Positions 1-11,385 are shown, counted from the first letter of the stretch. The stretch: DNA of 64,000 nt from Chloranthus sessilifolius (GCA_021018995.1 CM037595.1:89546991-89610990); one strand, 5' to 3'. Translations and numbers: made by a program. Notes: a model not told the origin generated them from the sequence alone.

Positions 1-314
1 TCATCATCCTCGGGTGCACCTGATGTAAACTCTGGATTTGACCTCCTTATTCTCTCATACATTTCCCTATCACGATCGGCTTCAGCTTTTTTCTTTCCCT
101 TTGCCGCTTGTAAACTAGCTCTGATATTTTCTTTTACCTCTCTGGGTACACTAGGACACCCTCTTGTCTCTCCCTTTACATGAGCCAGATGCTCCTTTAA
201 TCGTGTGATACCTCCTCCCAGCAGTTTTTTTCCACAAAGATTACATTGAATCTGGAGTCTATTACCATCTATTGCTGTACCATATTGCCACGCTGGATCT
301 GTCGAACGTACCAT
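1..314 (-). CDS. hAT-superfamily transposase, N-terminal BED zinc finger (partial, runs off window)
   Basis: About 104 codons are open from the ATG at 314 to the window edge, with no stop. The protein starts MVRSTDPAWQYG and carries a BED-type zinc finger near residues 24-52: the pair CNLC, then KEHLAHVKG and GCP. A lysine-rich helix (KGKKKAEADRDRE) follows. This opening is typical of plant hAT-like transposases, in which the BED finger binds the transposon ends. The catalytic RNase-H-like core and the C-terminal dimerisation domain would lie left of the window. The ATG at 314 was chosen because the conserved start follows it directly and AT-rich non-coding DNA lies upstream. No terminal inverted repeat could be fixed. 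It could also be a domesticated BED protein. The family call is firm; activity is unknown. Confidence 0.85.
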   Translation of the reverse strand, partial: MVRSTDPAWQYGTAIDGNRLQIQCNLCGKKLLGGGITRLKEHLAHVKGETRGCPSVPREVKENIRASLQAAKGKKKAEADRDREMYERIRRSNPEFTSGAPEDD

Positions 315-440
315 ATTTATTTATTTCACCTGCATGAATGAGCAAACGATTGAAAATAAACATCTAATTTACACTTGAAAATAAAATTTATTTTTTAATT
401 ATTGCTATTTTAAAAATATTAGATTATATTTTATCAAACT

Positions 441-660
441 TATTCAATATTATTATAATTTTTGAATATTTATTTGATATTATTATAATTTTTGAATATT
501 TATTTGATATTATTATAATTTATGAATGTTTATTTGATATTATTTTAATTTATGAATATTTATTTGATATTATTATAATTTTTGAATGTTTATTTCATAT
601 TATTTTAATTTTTGAATGTTTATTTGATATTATTATAATATTTAAAATTTTATTTGAAAT
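441..660. repeat. 30-bp AT-rich tandem repeat, about seven copies
   Basis: The unit TATTATAATT TTTGAATATT TATTTGATAT recurs with an exact 30-bp period and a few substitutions per copy. It is almost pure A/T. Confidence 0.9.
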
Positions 661-719
661 TTATTCCATATTATTCTAATATTTTATGGGACATATCTCA
701 TAATATTAATTATTTTAAT

Positions 720-960
720 TATATGTGACGGTCACATATAATCAATATGGGTTACATATAATTAAATTTATTATTAAAATTAATATGGGTCACATATAAT
801 TTAATATGTGTCCCATAAATTTAATTATATGTGACCCATATTAATTTTAAGTTTAAATTATATGTGACCCATATTGACCCCATTATTTTATTAATTATAT
901 GTGACCCATATGATATGTGACCCATATTATATGTGACCCATATTGCTTACAAGTGACCCT
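720..960. repeat. Cluster of ATATGTGACCCATAT motifs in both orientations
   Basis: About eight copies of TATGTGACCCATATT or its reverse complement occur in about 240 bp, with irregular AT-rich spacing. Neighbouring opposite copies can pair as hairpins. Confidence 0.85.
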
Positions 961-1165
961 TAATTATAATTATTTATATTATTTTTGACCCATCAATTTA
1001 AATATTTTAAATGGGGTCACATATAATTATTTTTGACCCATTATTTATATTATTTTTAATTAATTTAAATATTTTAAATATTTTAAATTATTTTTTCCCT
1101 CTTAATTTAAATATTTAAATTATTTTAAATAATATTAATTATTTAATATTTAAATAATTTAAATA

Positions 1166-1347
1166 AGTGTAGATCTACCCTTAAATAAGGTAGATCTACA
1201 CTTATTTAGGGTAGATCTACACTTATTTAGGGTAGATCTACACTAAATAAGTGTAGATCTACCCTAATTTAGTATAAATCTACACTTATTTAGGGTAGAT
1301 CTATCCTAATTTAGTGTAGATCTACACTTATTTAGTGTAGATCTACC
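1166..1347. repeat. Array of the palindrome GTAGATCTAC
   Basis: About eight copies of the perfect 10-bp palindrome GTAGATCTAC or close variants are separated by ACTTATTTAGG-like spacers, with a period of about 20-23 bp. The spacers are not unique sequence, so this is not a CRISPR array. Confidence 0.85.
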
Positions 1348-1540
1348 TTATTTTATTATTTAAAATGAAATAAAACGGTAGTAAAATGATAAACACGTAC
1401 CTTCCACGTTGATCCCGTGATTTTTTGTGCAATTTGGCGCCGATTTATGGTGTAGATACTCAAAAAATGTGAGAGGAAGAAGAAGAGAAGAAGAAAGAAA
1501 TGGGGAAAAAGGGGTAACCCGACTAAAAAAGTCGGGTCTA

Positions 1541-1817
1541 TGGGTGGGGCCCACGAAAAAGTGAAATTATCGTCCGATACGAACGATAATTTAAATTATC
1601 GTCCGTATTGGACAATAATTTCAACTTTACGATATTTTCAAATTCCAGCCAAATTATCGTCCGATACGGACGATACGGACGATATTTTGTCCGTATCGGA
1701 CGATAATTTCCTCATTTTAAGGTAGGTACGATACATAGGGTATGTATCGTACCGCTAACCCCTGAAACCGATACGTATCGTCCGATACGTATCGGTATCG
1801 GACGATATTTTGACCCA
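1541..1817. repeat. Palindromic TATCGTCCGATACGTATCGG repeat, copy 1
   Basis: This is a dense cluster of CGATACGGACGATA and CCGATACGTATCGG motifs that can pair with each other. The stretch 1765-1807 matches 15168-15210 in the same orientation with about four differences in 43 bp. The copy ends at TTTTGACCCATG, directly against the end of gypsy element A. Confidence 0.75.
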
Positions 1818-4229
1818 TGGGCACGGGTAATGGGGTGTATAAGCCGATATTCTGTTTAGTCTGTTTTGACACTTGACAAGTGCGACAATGTTTGACGACG
1901 GGGGCGACATCTCTTATTAAGCTAGGCTAAAAGAACCTATCCTCTCCAAGCGCAATAGTTTTATTACGCCCGAAATGTCCGGCCATCCCTCCAGCATGTA
2001 ACTCCCAAATAAGAAAGTCACGCAATGAAGTGCGAGGGATGCAAAGGCGATTACCTTTAAACAAGTACCCATCGTGGATGGTGTACACGGGGTGTGTTCT
2101 AGTCGGGTTACTTAGGAGAGCAGTGTACTCAACCCCAAAATCTAGGCACTCGCGGTACTCATCCTTTAACCTCTTGAACCCGACGACCTTGGTGCTCATT
2201 GTGCGCAAAGTCGTCACTCGATGACTAAGTGCATCAGCAGCCCTATTTTTAGCACCGGTCTTATGCTTTAACACGAATGTGAACCCTTGAAGGTACTCAG
2301 CTCACTTCGCGTGCCTCGGGTTCAACTTTTTCTGTGAAGCAAGGAAGCGCAAGGCTTCATGGCCGGAGAACAGCACAAATTCCTGCGGTCTAAGGTTATG
2401 TTTCAAATGCCAAAGAGATCAAACAACCACAGAATTCCTTGTCATAGGTGGAGTATTTTTGCTTTGTCTCATTAACTTTTTCACTAAGATAAGCCACTGG
2501 GTGACCCTCTTGGCTAAGCACTCCTCTTATGCCTACACCCGATATGTCGCATGCAACTTCGAAGACTTTGGAAAAGTTCTGCAATCGCATGACGGGTGCA
2601 TTACTCATCCGTTATTTGATCTTAGCAAAGGCTTTCGTCGCCGCTTTGGATTTAAAGTTCCCCTTTTTCATGCAATCAGTAATTGGGGTTATGATGGTGC
2701 TAAAGCTTCTGATGAAGTGCCGATAGAAAGTAGCCAACCCATGGAAGCTGCGAACATCGTGTATGTTCTTAGGTTCGGACCACTCCACAATGGCTCTAAC
2801 CTTTTCAGGGTTCGCGACCATTCCATTGGCCAAGATAATGAATCCCAAGAAGATAACGAAACGTTGCATGAAGGTGCACTTCTTGAGGTTTGCAAACAAC
2901 TTCTCACCCTTTAGGGTTTCACAAACCAACCTAAGGCGGTCCAAATGCTAATCCTTGTCATGACTATAAATCAAGATGTCATTGAAATACACAAGGAATT
3001 TTCTTAGAAACGACCTCAACACTTGGGTCATGAGTCTCATGAAGGTACTCGGGGCGTTAAAAAGCCCAAATGACGTGACCGTCCACTCATAAAGACCATC
3101 CTTAGTCTTAAAAGCGGTTTTCCACTCATCACTGGGGCGGGATCGGACTTGATGGTAGCCACTCTTAAGGTCTATCTTTGAAAAGATAGTGGCACCAACC
3201 ATCATATCGAACATGTCATCGAGCCTTGGTATGGGAAATCGATACTTAACCGTAATCTTATTAATTGCACGGCTATCCACACACATGCGCCGCATACCAT
3301 CTTTTTTAGGAGTGAGTAGGGCAGGTACACCATACAAATTCATGCTCTCTTGGATGAACCCCTTCTAAAGGAGCTCATTGACTTGCTGAGTCAACTCGGT
3401 ATGTTCAACTAGATTCAACCTATAGTGGGGTAGGTTCAGTAAGGTAGATCTGTGAACTAAGTCTATTGCGTGTTGGATATCACGCAGGGGAGGGAGTTCG
3501 TTTGGTAAGTCTTCAGAGAAGACATCCGTAAACTCTTTCAGGATTGGCTCAACCTCCTTGGGGCACTCGCTCACTGACTCAGGAGTACTCTCAACGGTGA
3601 CAACTACGTACACCACACTCTTATCTAACAATGCTTTCTCAAATTCAGAAGGGCTCACAATATTAATAGATTTAGAGGACTCGCCCTTCTTCTCAACTTT
3701 ATTGGTCGACGACGTTTTGGGAGGCAAAGGGTGTAAAGTAATCTTCTTGCCCTTATGCATGAACGTGCATATGTTTGATCGACCATAAAGAGTCACGTTC
3801 ATGTCGTACAGTCTCGACCTTCTCAAAATGATATGACCCATATCCATTGGCACCACATCACACTATAAGGTGTCCAAATAAGAACCCAATTGAATCGGTA
3901 CATGACACCTTTTCGACACGGGAATGGATGAAGAGTCAACCTAAGCGACCTTATAAGGTCTCGGGTGGGCTTTGGGTGTAAGCCCCAAGCGGCGTATGGC
4001 ATGAGTTGACACTACATTAGTGCAATTACTGCTATCCACGATGTCCTTACAACTCTTTTCACCAAATCTTGCAAATGTATGAAAAATGTTCTCCCTTTGC
4101 CAGTCATCCTTTTCATCCCGTTGAGGATGTGCAAGGGCACACCTCACAAATAAAGCATGGCCAATAACATCACCCTCCTCATCGCTGGGTGTGCTGTCTT
4201 GCTCAAACACTTCTTCAACCACTATATCT
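1818..4229 (-). pseudogene. Element A pol: protease, RT, RNase H, start of integrase (fossil)
   Basis: The domains in minus-strand order are a protease-like stretch with NCTNVVSTHAIRRLGLTP (about 4000), the RT entry ELPPLRDIQHAIDLV (about 3480), RT core [13 protein letters not shown] with the YFNDIL box (about 2960-3340), RNase H ending ADALSHR, and the integrase zinc-binding region HAGGMAGHFGRNKT ... CRTCQVSK (1870-2010). Several breaks. Confidence 0.8.
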
Positions 4230-5240
4230 CCTTCATCTTCCTCTTCCTCGATGAGGAGATTCCTTTGGGGGTCTTTTGTAGGGCATTGGGCGGCAATGCG
4301 TCTCATCCCATGACATTTATAACACTTTACTGAAGAGCTGCCCCTTGAGGATTCTCCAATTACACCTTTTCCCCTTTCAAATATTGGTAGGGACAAGTTG
4401 TGTAGGCTTGTGAGGAGGATTAAATCGTCTTTCACTAGAGTGTCGACCACTAAATTGTGGCTCAGTTCTCTTTACCACCGAGGTTTTCAAATATCGCTCA
4501 AGATCTTGCACAACAACATAGCATCTTTCAAGAGTTTCCATGGGGTGAGAAATCAATTCTTTTTGCAAATCGAGTCGCAATTCGGTACGGAATCTAGAGA
4601 GAGTGATTTCAGGGTCTTCTGATACTTTGGTCCTCATCATGAATTCTTCAAATTTGGTAATGTGGGCATACCACCTTGACGTAAATTTTGTCGCTAGTCG
4701 AGGAGGCGTTGGTGGTATGATAAAGGAACATACTTCTCAGTAAGTCGTTCTTTCATGTCATTCCAACGGGTAATAGGAGGATAACCCGCATTTACCCTAA
4801 TGTGCTTGACATTGAGCCAGAAAAGACGAGCTTGACCAACCAATTTCATTTTAGCGAGTCTGACACAACGGTCGTCATTCATGTTATACCAATCAAAGTG
4901 TTGGTCCATGTCGGAAAGCCAATCGAGGAAGACTCTAGGGTTCATTCTTCCATCGAAAGTCGGAATCTTAACTCTGACATTCTTAAGGAGTTGAACTTCG
5001 GGATCATAGTCATCTCTACGAGGATTCGTACGATTCTGATTCCGATTACCTTGGCGACCATAGTGCCCTTGGTGTTGATCCTCAAGTTCACCAATCGCTT
5101 CCAGTTGGCTGATTCGATCACGCAATCTATCATTACCAACTCCGAGGGATGTTTGGGCTTGCTCTATGGTATTCAGACGTGCATTAATCGCACCCAACTC
5201 CTCGCATACCGTTAAGGGCATTGAGAATCGCACTCGAGTC
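4230..5240 (-). pseudogene. Element A gag (fossil)
   Basis: The start is coiled-coil-like (INARLNTIEQAQTSLG). It is followed by an Arg/Asn-rich linker and the capsid-like stretch FLDWLSDMDQHFDWYNM ... RLFWLNVKH, and then a cysteine-rich zinc-knuckle region (CYKCHG, about 4300). It matches element B gag. Interrupted fossil. Confidence 0.75.
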
Positions 5241-5360
5241 CATGGTGATCACAGAATTCTAATAGGGTTCTAATATGGAATGCAATATAGACTCACAAAA
5301 GAAACAAAAATGCAATAAAATAAATTTGACAAACAAAGATGCCCTAACCTAGAAACTTAG

Positions 5361-5373
5361 GGCTCTGATACCA
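5361..5373 (-). other. Primer-binding site of element A
   Basis: On the minus strand TGGTATCAGAGCC follows the LTR end after four bases. It is complementary to the 3' end of initiator Met tRNA, the usual primer of many plant gypsy and copia elements. Confidence 0.85.
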
Positions 5374-5377
5374 AAAC

Positions 5378-6311
5378 TGATGCGGGACGGTAACCCTAAA
5401 ATGCGTGATTAATGGTTTAATGCAATTTGACCGAAATTAAATAAAATTAATTCAAGCTTAATCTCAAAATTAACTCGATACCTTCGGGTTCAGAGAATTC
5501 AGATAAGTAGATAACGTGAGATCCGGCTAGGGTCCAGTCCGATGCGCAAGTACCGTTAGATTTAAAGCGGGATCAGGCCTAGAGATAGAACTCTAGCTTT
5601 TCTAGGCTTGGGCGTTCGTTTTCGACCCAATGTAGATTTACGGGCTCGAATCAGGGTTGCAGAATTAAGTTTTTGGTTTTGTAATAGGCTTATGGTTTGG
5701 TTTAGGTTTATGATTTAGAAAAGGGTTTTGGCTCTGATTGATTTAGGGTTTCAAAAAAAAGGTATAGGGTTTTGGGATCAAGAAATCAATAGATTGGGAT
5801 TTAGAAAAGCAAGCAGAGATCAATAAATAGAAAATATAGTAAACGATTAAGAAAATAGATGACAAAAGATAAGCAAGAAGATATATGGGAATTACTCCCT
5901 TGGCCTCACACCAAACCTATCTCAGGAAAAAGAATATTCAAGCAATAATGCATTCAAAATATTCAAAATTAATTAAATTGTCTTTACAAGCCTCCTTATA
6001 TTATATAGGCCACTAATAATTAATTCGAAATAAAAGAAATAACAATAAAAGACTAAAAAGGAAATTTTCGCAAAAATTAAAATTTTCATCGTGACGCCCA
6101 CAGACGTCCGTAGTGCCCTACGGATGTCCGTGACCTAAGGACAGTAGGGGGTCAAAATCACGGACGTCCGTCACTGTTCATAATTTTATTTTATTTTTTC
6201 TCCCTTGAAGGTACGGTACTCGGGTTACTTGGGCTCCCTCTTCACTTCTTTCGACGCCGGTAGAAGCGATGTGATCCAAAACCAATGTTCACGTACTCGG
6301 TGTCCCTATCA
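5378..6311 (-). repeat. 5' LTR of element A
   Basis: On the minus strand the LTR runs from TGATAGGGACACC (at 6311) to CCGTCCCGCATCA (at 5378), about 934 bp. It holds a U3 cluster of ACGGACGTCCGT-type palindromes at 6100-6190, and a GGCCTCACACCAAA block shared with the LTRs of B, F and the two solo LTRs. Confidence 0.8.
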
Positions 6312-6602
6312 TGCTGCACAGGGATTCTAAATCATGTGTCAGGTGGCAAGTGATTGTGAGTTACACCACATCCTCAAAGGGTTCACCAGTCCCTCTAGGG
6401 TTTTAGAGAAGGACTTTTTGCCCTTCATCTCATGGGTCAAAGATATGATTTTTCCATCTAAAAATTCTGCCACTGAAAATTGTCACCTTTGTCCTCAAAA
6501 TCAATGGTGTTAAAATAATATTTTTTGGACGGTCAGTAATTGGCGTTTTGTATGTGCACATGGTACCCAACTGGCTTGGGTGCAGCCAATTCGGCTGCAC
6601 GT

Positions 6603-6663
<61 letters not shown>

Positions 6664-7910
6664 TTCTAAATATTTGAAAAGAGCTATCAAGGATGGATGC
6701 AATTCCTGTCTCCAAAAAATGCAAGTACTTCAAGTTGTTGCTTCTTTCCCAGGTGTGTCAGAAAGTAATTTCGTTTTCTTGTTATATTATTGATACTCTC
6801 TTGGTATAGTCTCGCTTCATGTCCAAAACAAAAAATTTCTTTGTGGATGAAGACAGAAGACGTGAAATTGATGCTCAAAGAAAATTTGATTGGATCCCAC
6901 TAGTAGAAGCATCAAAGCTAGAAATGTAGGCATTTGACTTGGTTGACTAGTTGAACCACACCATTGAAATGCATAATTCAGTTGGCAGAGAATACATCAA
7001 CCATGAATTTAAAAATAAAATGGGAAGCGAAAGGATTCTTTCTCAAGGAACATCTCCGCAATCTTTAACCAAATCAGGTTGCAGAACATTTTAAAAAATC
7101 TCGATTATGAAAATAGCCTAGCCTACACACTACTTGTTTCTTACATACTCCATAGCATCATGTTTTCTTTGAGTTGAGGCCGTTCTTACACCCAGTTACA
7201 CACTCTCTCTCTCTCTCCACTGTTAACTTTTTAACAAGATGAGAAACCAAATTATTTCTTTTCAGGGAATTTCGATATACTTGTTTTACCAATCAAGCAA
7301 ATCTAGGATATTAGAACTAAAAAATATTGGCATTTGTAAGGGAACTTGGATTCCCAATATCTATGGTCTGGTGTGTTTTCCTGGGAGATATTATGGACCT
7401 GAAAATGTATGGGAAGAATGTCTAAACATTTTATCCAGGTAATATCTTTTAGAAAAACTCACAAATGGGATAAGGTGATCATAATCGTGAGGATGATTAT
7501 TTTTATTAGAAAAACTCACAAATTGGATTACCAAAAATACATCAGTAGAATGATCCACATTGATGTTGCAACTTCTTTTTATTTTTGTACTATTTATTTG
7601 TTTCCAACAAAATTGTTTCTGTGAAAAGGGCTAATAAACTCCCAACTAAAGGGTTGATCTACATAGACTGACTTGTCGGATTCTTGCCTAATGTTGTGCA
7701 ATTTTTTAAGATTTTCAGAGGTTTCTATGTCCTTATATTTTCTGGCTAATGTAGTGCACCCCTTGTAGGTTTGTGTAGTTTCCTAATAAAAAAATCCTCA
7801 CCTATTGGAAAAAAGAACAGTTATAATTCAGTTGTCCTGTTCAACCGTTAGTCTTTCTGGTTTAGTGTGGATCATTAACATCTCTTCTGCTCACCGGTAT
7901 GTTTTTGCAG
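6312..7910. other. Spacer; no supported gene
   Basis: The stretch holds a small hairpin with arms GTGCAGCC/GGCTGCAC near 6575-6597, an AT microsatellite, a short CT run near 7202, and AT-rich DNA. A segment at about 7266-7438 has plausible splice borders and an open frame, but is not recognised. It may be intron DNA of the gene ending at 8180. Confidence 0.4.
6605..6660. repeat. (AT)n microsatellite
   Basis: 56 bp of uninterrupted AT dinucleotide directly follow the hairpin and CACGTGG. Confidence 0.95.
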
Positions 7911-8180
7911 TTGAGGCAAGCTAAGGCGGAAATTGTAACTGCCAGCAAAGTAGCTTACCGATTCCTCATGGGTGTTACGTCCAACTCGCCAACCACTCCG
8001 GAGTCTCCAGGCAGTTCCAATAGAGGGAGCGACAGATTCCAAGGTGGTTGGTTCAAAAGCCTCGCATCTATTGGTACGAAACCTTCTGCTAGTTTGGAGC
8101 CACCACAGGCCGAAGACATTCTTCTAACCCAACAAAAAACTACAGAACAAGCGCAAATCCGTACCCAGCACAGTATTTGA
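7911..8180 (+). CDS. Possible last exon of an unidentified host gene
   Basis: A good splice acceptor (GTTTTTGCAG, ending 7910) is followed by 89 codons to a TGA at 8178-8180. The peptide begins LRQAKAEIVTASKVAYRF, continues with a Ser/Pro/Gly-rich stretch (NSPTTPESPGSSNRGSD) and a WFKSLASIG block, and ends with a Gln/Thr-rich tail. It does not read like a transposon protein. I do not recognise the family and propose no function. Upstream exons could not be fixed with confidence. It may be an intact 3' exon or a leftover gene fragment among transposons. Confidence 0.45.
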   Translation: MRQAKAEIVTASKVAYRFLMGVTSNSPTTPESPGSSNRGSDRFQGGWFKSLASIGTKPSASLEPPQAEDILLTQQKTTEQAQIRTQHSI

Positions 8181-8904
8181 GAATGGAGCTGATGTAGAGT
8201 GGTTGCACAGTAGTGTTATGAAAATTCTATATCAGTCAATTGACATGCCATTCATTCTGGACACTGTAAAATTTCTGTTAAATGCTATTTGTATCCAATA
8301 TGAAATGTTCAGTAGAGAAGTCCTGTTTTCTGTATGAGTCGTGTACCTTGTATGCAGTTTTTTTCAAAATAGGTTCATCATAAGCTGACGATGGGTCTGG
8401 CCAAAATTTAGCCCCTCGTCCGAATAAAGGATAGATGCCCAATCTGACCCCCCCAAAAAACAAAGTGGTCAGGTTTAATGCTTGATGCCCGATCCAAATA
8501 GGCAGGTCAAGTTTATGTGCCTGACACTGAAAAAACCTACGTCGGGTCGATCAGATAACAAGCCGAACCGACCGTTTGACCAGTTAATCCTCTCCTTCAG
8601 TGTTATTTGATACAGGGTACGTTTTTTTTTTCAGAGTTGGAATGGTAAAATCTGAAAATAAGAGAATAAACACAATGGGAGTTGAACTCGAGGCGCGTTG
8701 ATGGCACTTCTCTCCAATAAGTTCAAACGTCTATTGGAAATCAGGATGATATTGTCAACCATTTTAGTTAGTGTTTGACTCTTTATCTCGGTTGAACTGT
8801 TTTGTTCGGCAGTGAATCAATAGTGAGATATGTGCAACCCAAATAGATCACAAAAGTCGTTGAAACAAGTGAAATAAGTCGCACCTTTATCTCAATTCCT
8901 GTAG

Positions 8905-9120
8905 GAATAATGGCTCCTCACTGACATTTAAACTCAAAAATGGTGTTTAAATGATGGAACACCAGTATTATTGGCTTTTGATCTTACTCCATAAAAATCT
9001 TTATACTATTATACCACGTGGCGCACATCTGTGAACAATCTAAATTATCCAAGAAGCAATCCACCATAGAAAAATGTCAGCAAAAAAATCATGCTTATAA
9101 GTGGATGTGAGCCATCTGTT
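8905..9120. repeat. Dispersed hairpin repeat, copy 1
   Basis: It matches 51315-51520. Shared blocks include CTCCTCACTGACATTTAAAC, ACGTGGCGCACATCTGTGA, ATCTAAATTATCCAAG and CATGCTTATAAGT. An imperfect hairpin (CATTTAAACTC / GGTGTTTAAATG) sits at 8925-8953. Probably a short non-autonomous DNA element. Confidence 0.65.
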
Positions 9121-9403
9121 TTGTGAATTTTAACATTTGCCATTAACGACTGGAATTAGAGTGCACAAAGATGGTCAAAATCTTCCAATGATTGATTTTT
9201 TTGCATGTTGCCCTTAAGTGAATGATCTAATCACTTTGATGGTATGGATTATCTAAATCTTAAACCATTAATGGTGTATGCTCATATTAACAAATATGAT
9301 GTTTAAGTGACTGGTCAGGTCCATTGCTTTATAATCAAATATCAGTGGCAGCCAGAAATTAATGCCTTGATAACTTTTTTTTAATTATAGAAAGAAAATT
9401 ATA

Positions 9404-9557
9404 AACGGTGGACAGTTATTTATAGAAAATTTTGCAGACAGCTTAGGTGGCGCGACGTGACTGGATGCAGTGCTTGGGCCCCACTATGTGTGCAGCCAGT
9501 CACATCCCGCACATAAGCTGTCTGCAAAATTGTCTATAAAAAAACTGTCCACTGTCC
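9404..9557. mobile_element. Foldback MITE-like element
   Basis: Two arms of about 63 bp (about 9407-9470 and 9491-9557) pair almost throughout. The outer ends read GGTGGACAGTTATTTATAG on the left and CTGTCCACTGTCC on the right, and the inner ends CAGACAGCTTA and TAAGCTGTCTG. The loop is about 20 bp. No clear target duplication was assigned. Confidence 0.75.
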
Positions 9558-10058
9558 ATTACAGAATCCATCTAAAAATTATTTCTCTATTTGTTGAACA
9601 AGGATTTTTGCGAGTACCATCAAGAGGGCATATATATTCATCACATTTTTTGGTGCTGTTGCCTGATGGCGACCATTGATGATCATTGTATTTTCTTGTT
9701 TTTACAAAAACTCACGTTTACAACTTAATTTTTTTTCTTTTAAAATATAATAGTACCATCCCTCCACACAGATCCGGACGTTTGTCCTTTAGATCTGACA
9801 TTCATAGTAGTAAGGAAAGTACAACATTCTCCAATTTTTCATGTCGGACGACAATTCACAGGGAGAATCCCAAGTCGGCACCAAACATGGAAGTCCTGGA
9901 AACAAAGATGGGAAATCCTAGCCCCTAATCACAGCCAACACCTCAAACATATCTGAAACCAAGTCTTCTGTGCTCCATAAGATACAAAGTCGTCACCCTT
10001 GTTCTATAAGCAGCTAATTGGAGCTAAGCCCTGCCAAAGCTTGCCATGGATGGGTACC

Positions 10059-10772
10059 TTATTCTTCAAGTTTTTTACAAGACGAATGGTCGACATGTCT
10101 GCCTGAAATGCTGTCATCAGTTTGCCTTCGCTTCTTCATGGTGCCACCCTCTTCCTCCATGGATCTCAGTTTGCTCTTTATCGCTGCTATTTTAGCACTC
10201 CGGCTCATTTGTCCTGAAGGACTACTTGCAACACCTGTTTTTTTGGCCTCGCCAATAGCTTTAGGAGGATTCGTTTCTTCTATCAAGTGCTTCTCACTAG
10301 CAAAGCGGACAACCAAAGGGCGCCCGCAAGCCATTCTTCCATTCATCTTCTCCTTTGCCTTTTGAGCTTCCTGCATCCTCACTTTAATCACAGAAATGAG
10401 GAATTGACCTGAAGAGGGAAGAGTTTGGTAGAGCTAAGCAACTTACCTCTCTAGTACTAAACTGGATAAAAGCAAAACCACGGGGTTCTCCACGTTTTGG
10501 GCCACGTGTATGCCATAAGAAATCCTCGGATACAATCTTCCCAAAAGGAGAGAACATCTTGATCACATGCGCCCTGAAAAGTGCTTTTAGGCAATTGATG
10601 TAGAACAGCAATCAATTAGTATACAATATTAAGAATGACATACAAGTGGAGGAAAAACGGGAAATGAAACCTTGAAGTGTATTAAATCTTATTCTTACTC
10701 TGTTATTCTTTGGTCAAGGTTACCAATGTACAGTCTGCAATCAGATTTCTCGTCAACCAGACTGTTTGGGTC
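10059..10772 (-). CDS. RBM18: RBM18-like RNA-binding protein (RRM), first exon not found
   Basis: Three minus-strand exons fit one frame: 10699-10772 (74 nt), 10447-10573 (127 nt) and 10059-10370 (312 nt with stop), about 170 residues. Acceptors (TTGCAG, TTTCAG, ATGCAG) and donors (GTAAGA, GTAAGT) are canonical and the phases agree. The product has one RRM: RNP2 is LYIGNLD (exon 1) and RNP1 is RGFAFIQF (exon 2). The conserved MFSPFGKIVSEDFLWHTRG between them is characteristic of plant RNA-binding protein 18. Exon 3 finishes the RRM (GRPLVVRFASEKHL) and ends in a basic tail with GQMSRSAKIAAIK. RBM18 proteins are small presumed nuclear RNA binders whose exact role is little known. No stop or shift is seen, so this is probably a working gene. 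The start codon must lie in an exon above 10772 that I could not place; a solo LTR sits 0.6 kb upstream, possibly in intron 1. Confidence 0.85.
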
Positions 10773-11385
10773 CTGCAATTCATAGTAGTTGAAAAAGGCA
10801 TTTCAATATTTTGGAATGTGGAAATAATCAGGCATGGAACTATGAAGGAATCAAGTTGAGGGCAACCTTGGACCTATGAGTTGGTTCCGAACATAGTGGG
10901 TTAGATGATGGATGGAACATAGAATGCCCTTCCATGTGTAACAGATTCTTTTAAATACCACAGCCTATATATAAATTTGAAAAAACCAAAAACTATGTAG
11001 ATACAATTTGCAATTTGTCCTACCATGTCACAGTGATAAGGATTTGGATATGAAGACAAAAGTTGGTGCCCTCAAATATAAGATGAAGTCCTGAAACTCA
11101 ATAAATCATCTGAACCTGCATAGAATCATATTTTTGGAGACAGTAAATTCCCTGATCCTTTGACGCCATAGAACTATGGAGGCATGCACAACAAGTTCAA
11201 CTTGGTTCTCAGAAGAGAGATGTATAAGTTGTCATCTCAGTCAATCATATGATACCCGAATATATCTATCCATAATCGAATATTTCCATGCAGTGACATT
11301 AAGTCAGACCAACGAAGATATTAATTGCTGGAAATTTTGCATGAAGTTCTCGAATGCACGTGATTAATTCTTGTAATAAGGTAGT
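10773..11385. other. Upstream flank or first intron of the RBM18-like gene
   Basis: AT-rich DNA with no further exon that I can support. It begins with the splice acceptor of the first recognised RBM18 exon, so it is at least partly intron. Confidence 0.5.

Larger units (their letters stand above)
315..1540. other. AT-rich non-coding spacer with short repeat arrays
   Basis: No gene is supported here. The stretch lies upstream of the minus-strand hAT transposase and is strongly AT-rich. It holds three successive repeat arrays, listed separately. It may be the 5' non-coding part of the hAT transposon, because such elements often carry repeated transposase-binding motifs near their ends; that is inference. 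Confidence 0.6.
1818..6311 (-). mobile_element. Element A: Ty3/gypsy LTR retrotransposon, incomplete fossil
   Basis: In minus-strand order the element has an LTR, an initiator-Met-type primer site, gag, protease, reverse transcriptase, RNase H and the start of integrase. It ends about 1818 inside integrase and no second LTR is seen. It is broken, with several interruptions of the reading frames. Its proteins closely resemble element B, so A and B belong to one family. The gag style (KYVPLSYHQRLLD) and the Met-type primer site suggest a chromovirus-like lineage near CRM/Reina/Galadriel; the exact lineage is unresolved. Age cannot be taken from LTR divergence because only one LTR is present. 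Confidence 0.85.
8181..10058. other. Intergenic spacer with dispersed repeats
   Basis: No gene is supported. The stretch holds a GGTCGG-type low-complexity block near 8390-8590, a dispersed hairpin repeat (8905-9120) and a foldback element (9404-9557). The last part, up to 10058, is probably the 3' UTR of the RBM18-like gene. Confidence 0.55.

Noticed and set aside
1166-1347. CRISPR-like array
   Set aside because: The repeats are 10-bp palindromes, the spacers are repeats themselves, and the context is a plant genome.
1759-1764. CAGGGG on the minus strand as the hAT element terminus
   Set aside because: The flanking DNA is colinear with repeat copy 2 across this point, so there is no border here.
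6430-6793. Open stretches encoding (IY)n across 6605-6660
   Set aside because: They are translations of the AT microsatellite.
7266-7438. Possible internal exon with TTTTCAG acceptor and GTAATA donor
   Set aside because: The frame is open but the peptide is unrecognised and the donor weak; not enough to call a gene.
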